A stretch of 64,000 nt of DNA from Flammeovirga sp. SJP92 (GTDB lineage: Bacteria; Bacteroidota; Bacteroidia; Cytophagales; Flammeovirgaceae), in the NCBI RefSeq assembly GCF_001583495.1, contig NZ_LQAQ01000015.1, positions 372,001 to 436,000 on the forward strand. The letters run 5' to 3'. The translations under genes were made by a program, and so were the position numbers. Numbering within the stretch: position 1 is the stretch's first letter; each line of letters opens with the position of its first letter. Under the pieces are notes generated by a model, which saw only the letters and a program-made list of their open reading frames with translations, did not search any database and was not told the DNA's origin. This document shows positions 45,455 to 54,873 of this stretch, in pieces.

Positions 45455-46462
45455 TTATGCCTCTTTTATTTTCCAATCGGAAATGAGTAATTCATTTGTA
45501 TCTATATCCATAGAACACTTAAAGTGCCCCTTTGGACATTTTTTATGCCCGTGAATGCCACAAGGTCTACAACTTAAATCTTCTTTGACTTCAACAATTC
45601 TTGAATTAGTCGAAAGCGGTCCGAACCCAAACTCAGGAATTGTAGAGCAGAAAATTGCTGTAACAGGAGCATTCATTGAAGAAGCCATGTGTTGAGGAGC
45701 AGAATCGTTGACATAATTCATTACAGCTCCTTTCATCAATGCGGCAGACTGTAAAAACGAAAGTTTCCCCGCCCAATTCCACATATTTTCTCGATCTACT
45801 TTTTCCACAATCTCATCACACAGATCTCGGTCACCAGGACCTCCAATCAATATCACGGCAGTATCTTCAGGTACTTTATTGATAAACTCCACCCACTTGT
45901 CTTTATGGTGTTGTTTGGTGTACCACACAGAACTTGGTCCCATAGTAACGTATTTCCCGTCGAATTTTGCTTTCTCATAGTCAATTTCTCTAGGGTATAG
46001 TTTTGGTCCCACAAATTCCGCGTCCGTTATATCTTCTACCAAAGAAAGATAACGGCTCACTTCATGATGCTCTTTTTCTCTTCCCAATCCCACTTCATGT
46101 GTTTTTTTGATGGAGAAAAATGCACTCAATGGATTCTTATCAAAACCTGCAGTAGATTTTGCAGATGATAAAAAGGTCATTAATCCTGTAGAAAAAAAGC
46201 GTTGCAAATTGATTACTCGATCATATTTACGACGTCTTATTTCTGCAGAAACCTTCAAGAGGTTTTTATTTTTATCTACTTTTTTATTCCAAATTATAAC
46301 TTCGTTGATATGAGGATTGTTTCTCAATAATCCCTCATTTCCATTTCTTACCACAAAATCAATTGTCGCATCTGGGTAAAACTTAATTAACTTCTCCACA
46401 ACAGCTGTAGCCATAATGACATCTCCGATAAATGCCGTCTGGATCACTAAGAATTTTTTCAT
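45455..46462 (-). CDS. Glycosyltransferase family 9 (heptosyltransferase-like)
   Basis: 335 residues with the GT9 pattern: N-terminal LVIQTAFIGDVIMATAVVE (phosphate-binding start of ADP-heptose transferases), central GPSSVWYTKQ, GGPGDRDL and AGKLSF, and the donor-site MNYVNDSAPQHMASSMNAPV. Cysteines cluster near the C-terminus (SCRPCGIHGHKKCPKGHFKC), as in many Bacteroidota members. It transfers a heptose-like sugar onto the lipopolysaccharide core at the inner face of the membrane. It is the first gene of the unit containing serC. Confidence 0.9.
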   Translation of the reverse strand: MKKFLVIQTAFIGDVIMATAVVEKLIKFYPDATIDFVVRNGNEGLLRNNPHINEVIIWNKKVDKNKNLLKVSAEIRRRKYDRVINLQRFFSTGLMTFLSSAKSTAGFDKNPLSAFFSIKKTHEVGLGREKEHHEVSRYLSLVEDITDAEFVGPKLYPREIDYEKAKFDGKYVTMGPSSVWYTKQHHKDKWVEFINKVPEDTAVILIGGPGDRDLCDEIVEKVDRENMWNWAGKLSFLQSAALMKGAVMNYVNDSAPQHMASSMNAPVTAIFCSTIPEFGFGPLSTNSRIVEVKEDLSCRPCGIHGHKKCPKGHFKCSMDIDTNELLISDWKIKEA

Positions 46463-46659
46463 GCCGTAAAAATCTCATTTCATAATGAATATTGCAATAA
46501 TTGAAGTCTATATCTACAAAATTTATAGTTATCCTTTGGTTCTTCAATTATTAGTCTCAAAAAGAATAGATTAATAAAGCGAGATTGAAAACTTCTTTTT
46601 TAATCCTTTTTTACTCCCTATCTTCATATTGGATTTAGGTAAAAAGTAAGTACCCATTC

Positions 46660-47931
46660 ATGAAGTCATTCGAAGAATTTAAAAATCATTTCAAAGAAAA
46701 CATTGCAGGTCAGTTAGATCAGATTGAAGACAAACGCTTTTATATGCACAACAAGCGTCTTCAGTTTGGTGGCTTAACAATGTTGATGATTTCATTTTCT
46801 TTGATGTTGCTGTACTTGGATCAAATCAATGAATACGGCGTTTACTTTATGTGTATTTTCGCTCCACTTACGTCTATGAATTATTTCAATAATAATTTTC
46901 AAGACGACACCATAGAAGAGGAATACAAAGAGTTGGTAGTTAGAGAAATGATCCGGTTTATGGACAATAGTTTAAGGTACTCTCCACAAGATTACATTCC
47001 ACTGAAACAATGGATAGAAAGTGGTGTAAATCCCACTATTCCTGACGATTACACTGGCGATGACTTAATCGAGGGTTCTATTGAAGGAACCTCACTCCAA
47101 ATGTCAGAAGTTATGGTCAGCCACCTTCAGCCCCCAAAATCCAATTGGTATCTCAATAAGAAAAAACAACAGAAAGAAAAATATAAAAAAGAATTCCATG
47201 GCTTCTTCATGATTGTGGATTTGGATGATCCGCCATCTACTGAGATCTATATCTTTGAAGATCACATTCAAAAAAACTGGGGACATGTAGGGCGTTTGAT
47301 TGAAGAAAAAGATGACCGCTACGGTACTTATGTGCCAATTAAAGATCCAGAATTCAGAAAGTACTTCAAAGTGTATGCAACCAACAGAGCTGATGCAGAG
47401 AAATCTCTGAAAGATGATTTTATCAAAAGACTTTATAAAATCAGAAAACACTTCAATGCCAGAGTAAATTGTGTAATGAAAGGAGGCAAGCTTTATGTTT
47501 TTCTTGATGTCCGCAAAGAACTCTTTAAAGTCGACACCACGCACTCTCTAAAACGCTCATTCATCCTGAAGGAATTATACCGTGATATGGAAATGATCCT
47601 AACAGTAGCACACACTCTGAATGACCCTGTTCCAGAAGAGGCACCACCAACACAGATCAATAACAACTTCGGTGATTCTACGGAAGATGATCATGTGTAT
47701 GAGAATGCTCCAGTGCAAGAAGAAGCTTTTGTTCATGACAATGAATCACACTTGGAAGAAGATGAGCAATTTGGAGAAGACTCAGATTTTGAAGAGGAGG
47801 ACGAATTTGACGGCGACTCCTATGCTGCTTCTCAACAACAGCTTTTTGGAGCTGATGAAGACGGCGAAACCCCTCAATTCAATTTGAACGACTTTGAAAA
47901 TGATAATTATTATGAAGAGGAAGATGACTAA
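46660..47931 (+). CDS. DUF3137-like membrane protein with acidic tail
   Basis: 423 residues. Two closely spaced hydrophobic segments (about 35-52 and 58-75) put the rest in the cytoplasm. The central part (about 180-310) matches the DUF3137 layout (FHGFFMIVDLD, DPEFRKYFKVYATN, LKDDFIKRLYKI, KLYVFLDVRKELF). The last 80 residues are extremely acidic (EEDEQFGEDSDFEEEDEFDGD) and probably disordered. DUF3137 function is unknown. The gene is separate from its neighbours; an inverted repeat (CCTCATTTT / AAAATGAGG, 47933-48028) follows. Confidence 0.78.
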   Translation: MKSFEEFKNHFKENIAGQLDQIEDKRFYMHNKRLQFGGLTMLMISFSLMLLYLDQINEYGVYFMCIFAPLTSMNYFNNNFQDDTIEEEYKELVVREMIRFMDNSLRYSPQDYIPLKQWIESGVNPTIPDDYTGDDLIEGSIEGTSLQMSEVMVSHLQPPKSNWYLNKKKQQKEKYKKEFHGFFMIVDLDDPPSTEIYIFEDHIQKNWGHVGRLIEEKDDRYGTYVPIKDPEFRKYFKVYATNRADAEKSLKDDFIKRLYKIRKHFNARVNCVMKGGKLYVFLDVRKELFKVDTTHSLKRSFILKELYRDMEMILTVAHTLNDPVPEEAPPTQINNNFGDSTEDDHVYENAPVQEEAFVHDNESHLEEDEQFGEDSDFEEEDEFDGDSYAASQQQLFGADEDGETPQFNLNDFENDNYYEEEDD

Positions 47932-48057
47932 ACCTCATTTTAAGTATGGCATCTCTTATTTTTTTCCGAAATTTGCAAGATACGAAAGTATAAAAAGTCT
48001 CTCACCCTATTTTCACTAGAAAATGAGGCTTCTAAAATAAATTAGATCACAAGGAAA

Positions 48058-48450
48058 ATGGACAGTAAAAGACAACATAAATTTTCTCGTTTAATCCAGA
48101 AAGATCTAGGTGAAATTTTCCAACAGAACTCAGTTTCTATGTTCGGAGGTGCTTTTATCTCTGTAACGCATGTTGAAATTTCTCCTGACTTAGGTTTGGC
48201 GAAAGTATATTTAAGCTTTTTGTTAACAAAAGATCCTGAAGGTAAAATTGAGGAGATTGAAGAACAAAATAAATCTATTCGTAACCTCTTGGCGCAACGT
48301 ATCCGTCATCAAGCAAGAGTAATTCCTGAATTACGCTTCTATCATGACAATACTGCAGAGGAAGCAGAGAAAATTGACAAGTTATTTGAAAACATCGACA
48401 TCCCTGAAAAGAAGGAAGATGACGATGATGACGATATCTACACACGTTAA
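48058..48450 (+). CDS. rbfA: Ribosome-binding factor A
   Basis: 130 residues with the KH-like RbfA fold: HKFSRLIQKDLGEIF, ISVTHVEISPDLGLAKVYLSF, and LLAQRIRHQARVIPELRFYHD, the last being the most conserved stretch. RbfA binds the 30S subunit to help mature the 16S rRNA 5' end, and matters in the cold. The acidic tail (KKEDDDDDDIYTR) is an extra common in Bacteroidota. Followed by a long hairpin terminator. Confidence 0.95.
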   Translation: MDSKRQHKFSRLIQKDLGEIFQQNSVSMFGGAFISVTHVEISPDLGLAKVYLSFLLTKDPEGKIEEIEEQNKSIRNLLAQRIRHQARVIPELRFYHDNTAEEAEKIDKLFENIDIPEKKEDDDDDDIYTR

Positions 48451-48456
48451 TTTTTG

Positions 48457-48497
48457 AAGAGCATGTTTGAGCAACTTCATTGTTCAGACATGCTCTT
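48457..48497 (+). terminator. Hairpin terminator after rbfA
   Basis: An 18-bp stem with two wobbles (48457-48474 with 48480-48497) and loop CTTCA starts 6 bp after the rbfA stop. The tail is only TGTGTTG, so termination may be partial. Confidence 0.72.
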
Positions 48498-48561
48498 TGT
48501 GTTGTAATCACAATAGCAACACCTACTTTTTTTTGAATTTATAGGATATACTTAGCAGAAC

Positions 48562-49974
48562 ATGCTGGCATTTTTTAAGATCAACGATCCCCTACGTTTA
48601 ATCATTCTTTTATTCCTTTTGGTCATCATTCGCCTTCCAATCTGGATTGGTGATATTCCATTGCTTTCTGATGAAATTCATTGGTTTACTTTGGGCGATA
48701 AATTAGCCGAAGGTAATAGTATGTATGTGGACATTTGGGATAATATTGCACCACTTTCAGCTGGTGTGTATTGGATGATTGCCTCAATATTTGGCACTTC
48801 CCAAGTCGTTTATTTTGGCTTTGCCGCTTTTCTCACATTAGTTCAATCCTATTTATTCAACCTGATGATGAATAGAAGTGAGGCCTATAAACAAAAAACA
48901 TTTGTTCCTGGGTTGATGTATCTTCTTTTCTCCAATATCAGTTATGATTTCATGACGCTTTCCCCCACCCTCATTTCTCTTACATTCCTGTTGTTTGGTT
49001 TGAGGAATTTATTAAGAATGGAAAGAACTGATGTTGAACAAAGTATCTTAAATACAGGTATCTTTTTTGGCTTAGCATCATTGGCTTATATGCCTTCTTT
49101 CTCTTTCCTTCTGATGGGTATTTTTGCATTGGCCACATTCAGAGTCTCTTCTTTTAATCGACTTTTTCTAGCCTTTGTTGGTTTTACCATCGTTTGGGGA
49201 AGCTACTTGGTTTACCTCTATTATATTGATGGATTAGAAGAGTTTGTCAATTTGTGTATGCTTGCTATACCAGATCTTCAACATGATTTCCAATTAACAT
49301 GGGAACAAATGCTGATGCTTTCTGTGATTCCTGCTTTTATTTTGCTGATGGGGATGTTCAAAACATTCAGTTATAATGCTTTCATCAATTCTCAGCAAAA
49401 CATACAACAAGTAATGCTGATTTGGGTAATTACTGCCACATTAAGTATTGTGTTCTCTTCCTTTACCATATCCTACCAATTGATTCTTTACGTTCCTGCA
49501 TTGAGCTTTTTCAGTGCTCATCAATTGTTGATTATTAGAAAACGTCTAATGGCTGAAATTACCTTGTGGACCTACAGTCTTCTTTTTATTGCATTAATGA
49601 TGGGTACAGCATTTGACATTTTGCCAAAAAAAATAGAATCTCCTTATACAAATGCTTGGGCTATTGATGTGCCAAATCTAAACGAATATGGAGATAAAAT
49701 GCTGGTTTTCGGAATGGATTATAAATACTACCAAACCCACAACCTCGCTACACCTTACCTTAATTATAACGTAAGCCGTCAGTTCTTTAAGAAGATTGAC
49801 AACTATGATGAAATCCGTCAAATCTATAATGCTTTTGAAAAAGATATGCCTGATGTGATTGTAGATCTTAATGGTGATGGACAAAAGCTACTGGACTATA
49901 TTACAATCATTCAAAAGCAATATGAAAAAGTAGAACTAGAAAACGGTTTAATTATATTCTCAAAAATAAAATAG
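48562..49974 (+). CDS. GT-C-like polytopic membrane protein
   Basis: 470 residues with about 10-12 transmembrane helices. After the first helix comes a loop with acidic residues (DIPLLSDEIHW) and a second with YVDIWDNIAPLS, resembling the catalytic first loop of GT-C-type glycosyltransferases and of Bacteroidota DUF6427 proteins. A C-terminal soluble part (about 375-470) ends in KYEKVELENGLIIFS, typical of the periplasmic tail of such enzymes. It probably transfers a sugar from a lipid carrier outside the membrane. The assignment is by layout only. Confidence 0.65.
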   Translation: MLAFFKINDPLRLIILLFLLVIIRLPIWIGDIPLLSDEIHWFTLGDKLAEGNSMYVDIWDNIAPLSAGVYWMIASIFGTSQVVYFGFAAFLTLVQSYLFNLMMNRSEAYKQKTFVPGLMYLLFSNISYDFMTLSPTLISLTFLLFGLRNLLRMERTDVEQSILNTGIFFGLASLAYMPSFSFLLMGIFALATFRVSSFNRLFLAFVGFTIVWGSYLVYLYYIDGLEEFVNLCMLAIPDLQHDFQLTWEQMLMLSVIPAFILLMGMFKTFSYNAFINSQQNIQQVMLIWVITATLSIVFSSFTISYQLILYVPALSFFSAHQLLIIRKRLMAEITLWTYSLLFIALMMGTAFDILPKKIESPYTNAWAIDVPNLNEYGDKMLVFGMDYKYYQTHNLATPYLNYNVSRQFFKKIDNYDEIRQIYNAFEKDMPDVIVDLNGDGQKLLDYITIIQKQYEKVELENGLIIFSKIK

Positions 49975-50494
49975 TCACATTTTATTTATCAAAGTAAAAG
50001 ACAATCAACCTTTTACTTCATATTGAAGTAATAAACAGCAGGAATTCAAACTATCATAACATCTTCATAAAGAGTAAAATACTCTTCTATTTTCACACTC
50101 TTCTTGATAAAAGCTTCTTTATTGAAAGAACTAATTTTCGTTAGCTCAAATTGAGGATTATTTTCTTTCAAATTCTATTCATTTTATCATAACAGTATTC
50201 TATTCTGTAATGCTAATTTCCTCAATTATTTCTCATTTGAAAGAAGAAAGTCACTCTTTCTATTTAATATTCATATATAAATTTCTCATTCATTAATGAT
50301 TTATTTTTATTGATTTAACGAATTATATATTACTTTGCGCACAGTTTCTAAATAAGAACTCTCTTTTCACATTACGATCTAAATAATTTTAAAAAACCAA
50401 TTAAATAATTCCAGCGAAATTTTTTTATCATCATACCTGTGAGGGAGAGGTAGATAATGGAAACCTAATAAAACTATATATTTCAAACACAACA
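49975..50494. other. Intergenic region with hairpins and a long leader for the phosphatase gene
   Basis: This 520-bp AT-rich gap begins with a 9-bp hairpin AAGTAAAAG/CTTTTACTT (49992-50018) that overlaps a second one (ACTTCA/TGAAGT, 50015-50029), probably the end of the upstream unit. The promoter lies at 50310-50337, leaving a leader of about 150 nt. Near its end is an unusual purine-rich segment GAGGGAGAGG (50441-50450) followed by a three-codon frame ATG-GAA-ACC-TAA (50457-50468). Nothing else is recognisable. Confidence 0.6.
50310..50337 (+). promoter_or_regulatory. Probable promoter of the secreted phosphatase gene
   Basis: TTG at 50310-50312 and TTACTTTG at 50330-50337, 17 bp apart, fit the Bacteroidota -33/-7 pattern with one mismatch in the -7 box. 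It would give a leader of about 150 nt. Confidence 0.5.
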
Positions 50495-53400
50495 ATGAGA
50501 AATTTTCTATTACGCTCAACCTGTATTGCTACATCAATACTGTTCGGGATTTCTTTGGCTTCTTATGCCAACACCGAAAAATACCGTCTTACACTAAGAG
50601 ACAATCCAGCTACAACAATCACAATTGGATGGAACCAAGTTTCAGGCAGTAACCCAGTTGTTTACTATGGCACAACAGATTACGGCACCAACTACAGCTA
50701 CTATTCAAACAGCAAAACAGTGGACAGATCCGTGTATTACAAAGGAATGAACAACCAATTTGCTCGTCTCACAGGACTAAAACCTAACACAGCGTACTAC
50801 TTTGTAATTAGAGATAGTCAAGGTACAAGTAAGCGTTACTGGTTTAAAACTGCACCTTCCTCTTCTTCCGAGAAGCTTTCTTTCGTGGCAGGAGGTGATT
50901 CTAGAAACAACCGTACACCTCGTCAAAATGCCAATAGGATTGTGGCAAGACTTCGCCCTCATGCGGTATTATTTGGAGGTGATATGACATCTTCGGGAAC
51001 AGAATCAGAATGGCAAGACTGGTTTGATGACTGGCAACTGACCATTGGCAGTGATGGACGAATGATTCCAATCATCGCCGCTCGTGGTAACCACGAAAGT
51101 TCTAACAGCATGGTTTACACCTTATTTGATACTCCATCAAGTGATGTTTATTATGCCATCACTTTCGGTACAGATCTTTTCAGAGCCTACACGCTTAATA
51201 CTGAAATGTCAATCAGCGGTAATCAGACATCGTGGCTTGCTAATGACCTGGCTAGAAATTCCAATGTCACTTGGAAATCTGCTCAGTACCACAAACCAAT
51301 GCGCCCGCATGTAAGCAGTAAGTCTGAAGGAAACACACAATACAGTAGCTGGGCCAATTTATTTTATCAGAACAATGTAAAGCTTGTAGTGGAATGTGAT
51401 GCTCACACTGTAAAAACAACATGGCCCGTTAGACCATCTACAAGCAGTGGAAGCGATGAAGGTTTCGTTAGAGATGATGTAAATGGTACAGTATATACTG
51501 GTGAAGGATGTTGGGGTGCTCCTTTACGTTCTAACAACGATAACAAAGCATGGACAAGAAACAGTGGTATGTTCAATCAAGTCAAATGGATATTCATTGA
51601 AAAATCAAAAATTGAAGTGAGAACCGTCAGAGTAGACAACGCTTATTACGTTGGCACTGTAAGTGATAATAATATTTTTACAGCACCATCTAACCTTGAT
51701 ATCTGGTCTCCATCAAATGGCTCAGTGGTCACTATCCGAAATGCTAATGCGGGCCTTCCTGATATTGGTTTGATTTCACCTGCTGATCAACAATACTACA
51801 CTTCTCCACAAACTATTACACTTAGTGCTTCAGCAAGTGACAGTGATGGTAGCATTTCTAGCGTTCGATTTTATATCAATGGAAATTATGTAGGACAAGA
51901 TTACACTACTCCTTACCAAGTAAATTACGCTATTCCTTCAGATGGAAATTATACATTTACTGCTATTGCAGAGGACAACGAGGGTAATTCTAAAACTTCT
52001 GAAACGAGAACATTTAATGTTGGCGTAGTTCAAAATACAATCAACGTCCGTATCAGTTCAGGAGATGATGACGTTGAAGAAAGCAGTGGAGGAACTATGT
52101 ATACTAACAGTTCAGATATTGAACTTGTATACGACGGAAGTAATCAGACTGTCGGTTTACGTTTCCAAGATTTAGCTATTCCACAAGGTGCTACGATTAA
52201 CACGGCCTACATTCAATTCACTACAGATGAAACGGGCGGGTCTTCTGGAACACTAACAATAAGAGCAGAAGATGTTAGTAATTCTTCAGCATTTAGTACT
52301 TCAAGCTACAATGTTTCTGGCAGATCAAAAACATCAGCATCTGTCAATTGGTCTCCTTCAAGCTGGTCTTCTGTTGGTCAGTCAAGTACTTCTCAACGTA
52401 CTCCAAATTTAAAAACATTAATACAAGAAGTCGTGGACCGTTCTGGATGGTCAAGTGGTAACAACATGACTTTTATTATTAATGGTACTGGAGAAAGAAC
52501 TGCAGAAGCTTATGAAGGTTCAAGTTCTAGTGCAGCGCTTTTAACAGTAAGCTACACTTATGGCAATACAACTACTCCTCCAGACTTCCATACGCTTTCC
52601 ATAAGTGCATCCAATGGCATTGTTTCAAAATCACCTAATCAAAACAGTTTTGAAGATGGAACAAATGTGACTTTATCTGCTACTCCAAATAACGGTTATG
52701 AATTTATTGGATGGTCAGGAAGTTTATCAGGAAGTCAAAACCCTGTTACGGTGACAATGAATGCTGACAAATCAATCACAGCCAACTTCAGAACTATTGA
52801 TAATGATACAGACCCTGTAGAAGTTACTATTTCAAAACGAGTAATTTCTAGTTATGATGATGCAGAAGAAGCTGAAAACGGTACAATGTACCTCAACAGT
52901 TCAGATTTGGAATTAGTTTATGATTCTCATAATTCTGCTGGTTATCAAAAAGTAGGCATCCGTTTCCAATCACTTAATATCCCAAATGGAGCAAATATCA
53001 CGGGTGCTTATATTCAATTCACAGTCGATGAGAATATCAATAACTCTGGTACACTTAGCATTTATGCTCAAGACCAAAGTAATGCAGATTATTTTTCTTC
53101 TTCTAGTTATGATATTTCATACAGACCAAAAACATCTGCTTATGTCAATTGGAACCCATCAACTTGGTCAACAGTAGGTAGTTCTGGTTCAGCACAGAGA
53201 ACTCCTGATCTAAAATCGTTGGTACAAGAAGTCGTTAACCGTTCAGCTTGGACAGCAGGTAATCCAATGGCATTCATTATTGAAGGATACGGCAGAAGAG
53301 TAGCAGAATCATATGATGGTTCATCGAGTGCAGCGCCACTACTTGTGGTTACCTATGAAAGTGCTCCAGGTTCAAATGCTAGAAAATTTGTAGAATTTGA

Positions 53401-53653
53401 AGAAGCGAAGGAGTTCATAGCTTATCCAAACCCAATGAGCCATGTCTTAAACTTAGAGTTTGAAGCCATAATTCCAGGTCAGGTTCAAATCTCATTCTTT
53501 GATGCTTCAGGCAAACTTGTCAAAAATCATGGGGCAACAATTACAGTGGGTCACAATAAGGTCAAAGTGGTAACAGAGGGTTTGAAAGCAGGTACTTACA
53601 CTGCTCAAATCATCGGGGCAGGAATTTCTAAAACGATCAAGTTGATAAAATAG
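50495..53653 (+). CDS. T9SS-secreted purple acid phosphatase-like protein (1052 aa)
   Basis: Domain order: signal peptide 1-25; FN3-like N-terminal domain of purple acid phosphatases (27-125); metallophosphoesterase core (about 128-400) with GGDSRNN, FGGDMTS, RGNHES, YHKPMRP and ECDAHTVKTTW; a bacterial Ig-like domain (421-508); a 175-residue beta domain (514-688); a divergent InlB-type repeat (697-768); a second copy of the beta domain (776-954); and a T9SS type A sorting domain (about 975-1052; AYPNPMSHVLNLEF, GTYTAQI). It should be exported and attached at the cell surface to cleave phosphate esters. The last metal motif normally reads GHxH; here it is AHTV, losing the second His. Solo gene with own promoter and terminator. 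Confidence 0.9.
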   Translation: MRNFLLRSTCIATSILFGISLASYANTEKYRLTLRDNPATTITIGWNQVSGSNPVVYYGTTDYGTNYSYYSNSKTVDRSVYYKGMNNQFARLTGLKPNTAYYFVIRDSQGTSKRYWFKTAPSSSSEKLSFVAGGDSRNNRTPRQNANRIVARLRPHAVLFGGDMTSSGTESEWQDWFDDWQLTIGSDGRMIPIIAARGNHESSNSMVYTLFDTPSSDVYYAITFGTDLFRAYTLNTEMSISGNQTSWLANDLARNSNVTWKSAQYHKPMRPHVSSKSEGNTQYSSWANLFYQNNVKLVVECDAHTVKTTWPVRPSTSSGSDEGFVRDDVNGTVYTGEGCWGAPLRSNNDNKAWTRNSGMFNQVKWIFIEKSKIEVRTVRVDNAYYVGTVSDNNIFTAPSNLDIWSPSNGSVVTIRNANAGLPDIGLISPADQQYYTSPQTITLSASASDSDGSISSVRFYINGNYVGQDYTTPYQVNYAIPSDGNYTFTAIAEDNEGNSKTSETRTFNVGVVQNTINVRISSGDDDVEESSGGTMYTNSSDIELVYDGSNQTVGLRFQDLAIPQGATINTAYIQFTTDETGGSSGTLTIRAEDVSNSSAFSTSSYNVSGRSKTSASVNWSPSSWSSVGQSSTSQRTPNLKTLIQEVVDRSGWSSGNNMTFIINGTGERTAEAYEGSSSSAALLTVSYTYGNTTTPPDFHTLSISASNGIVSKSPNQNSFEDGTNVTLSATPNNGYEFIGWSGSLSGSQNPVTVTMNADKSITANFRTIDNDTDPVEVTISKRVISSYDDAEEAENGTMYLNSSDLELVYDSHNSAGYQKVGIRFQSLNIPNGANITGAYIQFTVDENINNSGTLSIYAQDQSNADYFSSSSYDISYRPKTSAYVNWNPSTWSTVGSSGSAQRTPDLKSLVQEVVNRSAWTAGNPMAFIIEGYGRRVAESYDGSSSAAPLLVVTYESAPGSNARKFVEFEEAKEFIAYPNPMSHVLNLEFEAIIPGQVQISFFDASGKLVKNHGATITVGHNKVKVVTEGLKAGTYTAQIIGAGISKTIKLIK

Positions 53654-53674
53654 AAATCACCATAATGTAATTCT

Positions 53675-53717
53675 CCATCTCTGAGGGAATCATTTCAAAT
53701 GCTTTTCTCGGAGATGG
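53675..53717 (+). terminator. Probable terminator of the secreted phosphatase gene
   Basis: An 11-bp stem with one wobble (CCATCTCTGAG / CTCGGAGATGG) encloses a 21-nt loop, followed by TCATTGTTTT. The large loop makes it less certain than the other terminators. Confidence 0.6.
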
Positions 53718-53738
53718 TCATTGTTTTAAAATAGACAT

Positions 53739-54638
53739 ATGAAATCGAAAATAAATATTTATATCGCTATAAGTGCTTTTTGTGTTTTCCTTGGAAGAGC
53801 AATACAGCACTTAGTTTGGGATGCTCCTTTTAGAACATTGCTTTGGGACGAACAATTATTGAAAGGCCCTGTGGAAAATATATTGGGTATTGATTGGTTT
53901 GATTACGTTACAAGTCCTATTGCTGACCAATGGATCAATACTAGTGTGACTGCTTTTGGAATACTTTATCTATTGGCTGCTTTCTCTATCTTACTACTTC
54001 ATAAAGGTGGTTTTTTCAAAAGCGTTGGCTTAAAACTTCAAGTTGTCGGTGCAATAGGCCTTCTCTTTCTGGCTTTTTTATATTCAAAAGAAAAGTTCAT
54101 GCAAATTGGACAATTGCTGGAATATTCAGCGCAGTTCACAGCTCCTGTTTTTCTTTGGTATGTGATTTCTAATAAAGAAAAAGAGTTTCCGGTATTCTTT
54201 GCAAAATGTGTTATTGCTTTGACATTTATTTGTCACGGGCTCTACGCAGTTGGCTTTTATCCTGTACCCGGAAAGTTCATTGATATGACCATTGCAACAT
54301 TAGGCGTTTCCGAAAACACCTCTAAAGATCTACTTTTTGCAGCAGGAGTTATTGATTTTATTGTTGCTGCCGGAATATTTCTTCCAAAAATCCAAAAGCC
54401 AATGTTAGCCTATATGATCGTTTGGGGAACTCTAACATCTGTAGCTAGACTAACAGGACATTTCCATTTGGACTTTCTTGGCAATACACTTTTACAATGG
54501 CTACCAGCTGTAATTTTAAGAGCACCACATGCCCTACTACCCCTAGTTATTTTCCTTCAAGTGAATGATTCAAAGGAAAGTAAGTCATTAAAACTTTCTC
54601 TCCCAAAATTAAAAGGCGGTGTTGAAGTAGCTCACTAA
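53739..54638 (+). CDS. Polytopic membrane protein of unknown function (299 aa)
   Basis: About seven to eight transmembrane helices; charged residues in loops (LLWDEQLLKGPVENI, FYPVPGKFIDM) and a basic C-terminal tail (LKLSLPKLKGGVEVAH). The helix following CHGLYAVGFYPVPGKF recalls DoxX-like proteins, but I cannot assign a family. It is framed by a hairpin upstream and a strong terminator downstream, so it is a single-gene unit. Confidence 0.75.
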   Translation: MKSKINIYIAISAFCVFLGRAIQHLVWDAPFRTLLWDEQLLKGPVENILGIDWFDYVTSPIADQWINTSVTAFGILYLLAAFSILLLHKGGFFKSVGLKLQVVGAIGLLFLAFLYSKEKFMQIGQLLEYSAQFTAPVFLWYVISNKEKEFPVFFAKCVIALTFICHGLYAVGFYPVPGKFIDMTIATLGVSENTSKDLLFAAGVIDFIVAAGIFLPKIQKPMLAYMIVWGTLTSVARLTGHFHLDFLGNTLLQWLPAVILRAPHALLPLVIFLQVNDSKESKSLKLSLPKLKGGVEVAH

Positions 54639-54654
54639 TATCACGTTTTTCTAT

Positions 54655-54690
54655 ACTACCTGTATGTTTTTAAAAACTCATACAGGTAGT
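54655..54690 (+). terminator. Intrinsic terminator of the membrane-protein gene
   Basis: A perfect 12-bp stem (ACTACCTGTATG / CATACAGGTAGT), 12-nt loop, followed directly by TTTTTAG. Confidence 0.93.
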
Positions 54691-54781
54691 TTTTTAGCTC
54701 TTTTCTACACATTTTACCCTTCAGAAACCAGAATTATATACTCAAAATTTTAATCTGAAATAAAATATTTCATTTTTTTCT

Positions 54782-54810
54782 TTGCCTGATAAATATGATT
54801 TGTATATTTG
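54782..54810 (+). promoter_or_regulatory. Promoter of the DUF1338 gene
   Basis: TTG at 54782-54784 and TATATTTG at 54803-54810, 18 bp apart, match the Bacteroidota -33/-7 consensus exactly. It lies 63 bp before the ATG at 54874. Confidence 0.7.
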
Positions 54811-54873
54811 CACTACCAATAAACGTATTTTTTACATTTATATAAATAAACCAAACACAACCAATTTAAACAC

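Noticed and set aside
47104-47544. A 146-codon minus-strand frame inside the DUF3137-like gene.
   Set aside because: Phe-rich antisense shadow of Lys/Glu codons; no independent support.
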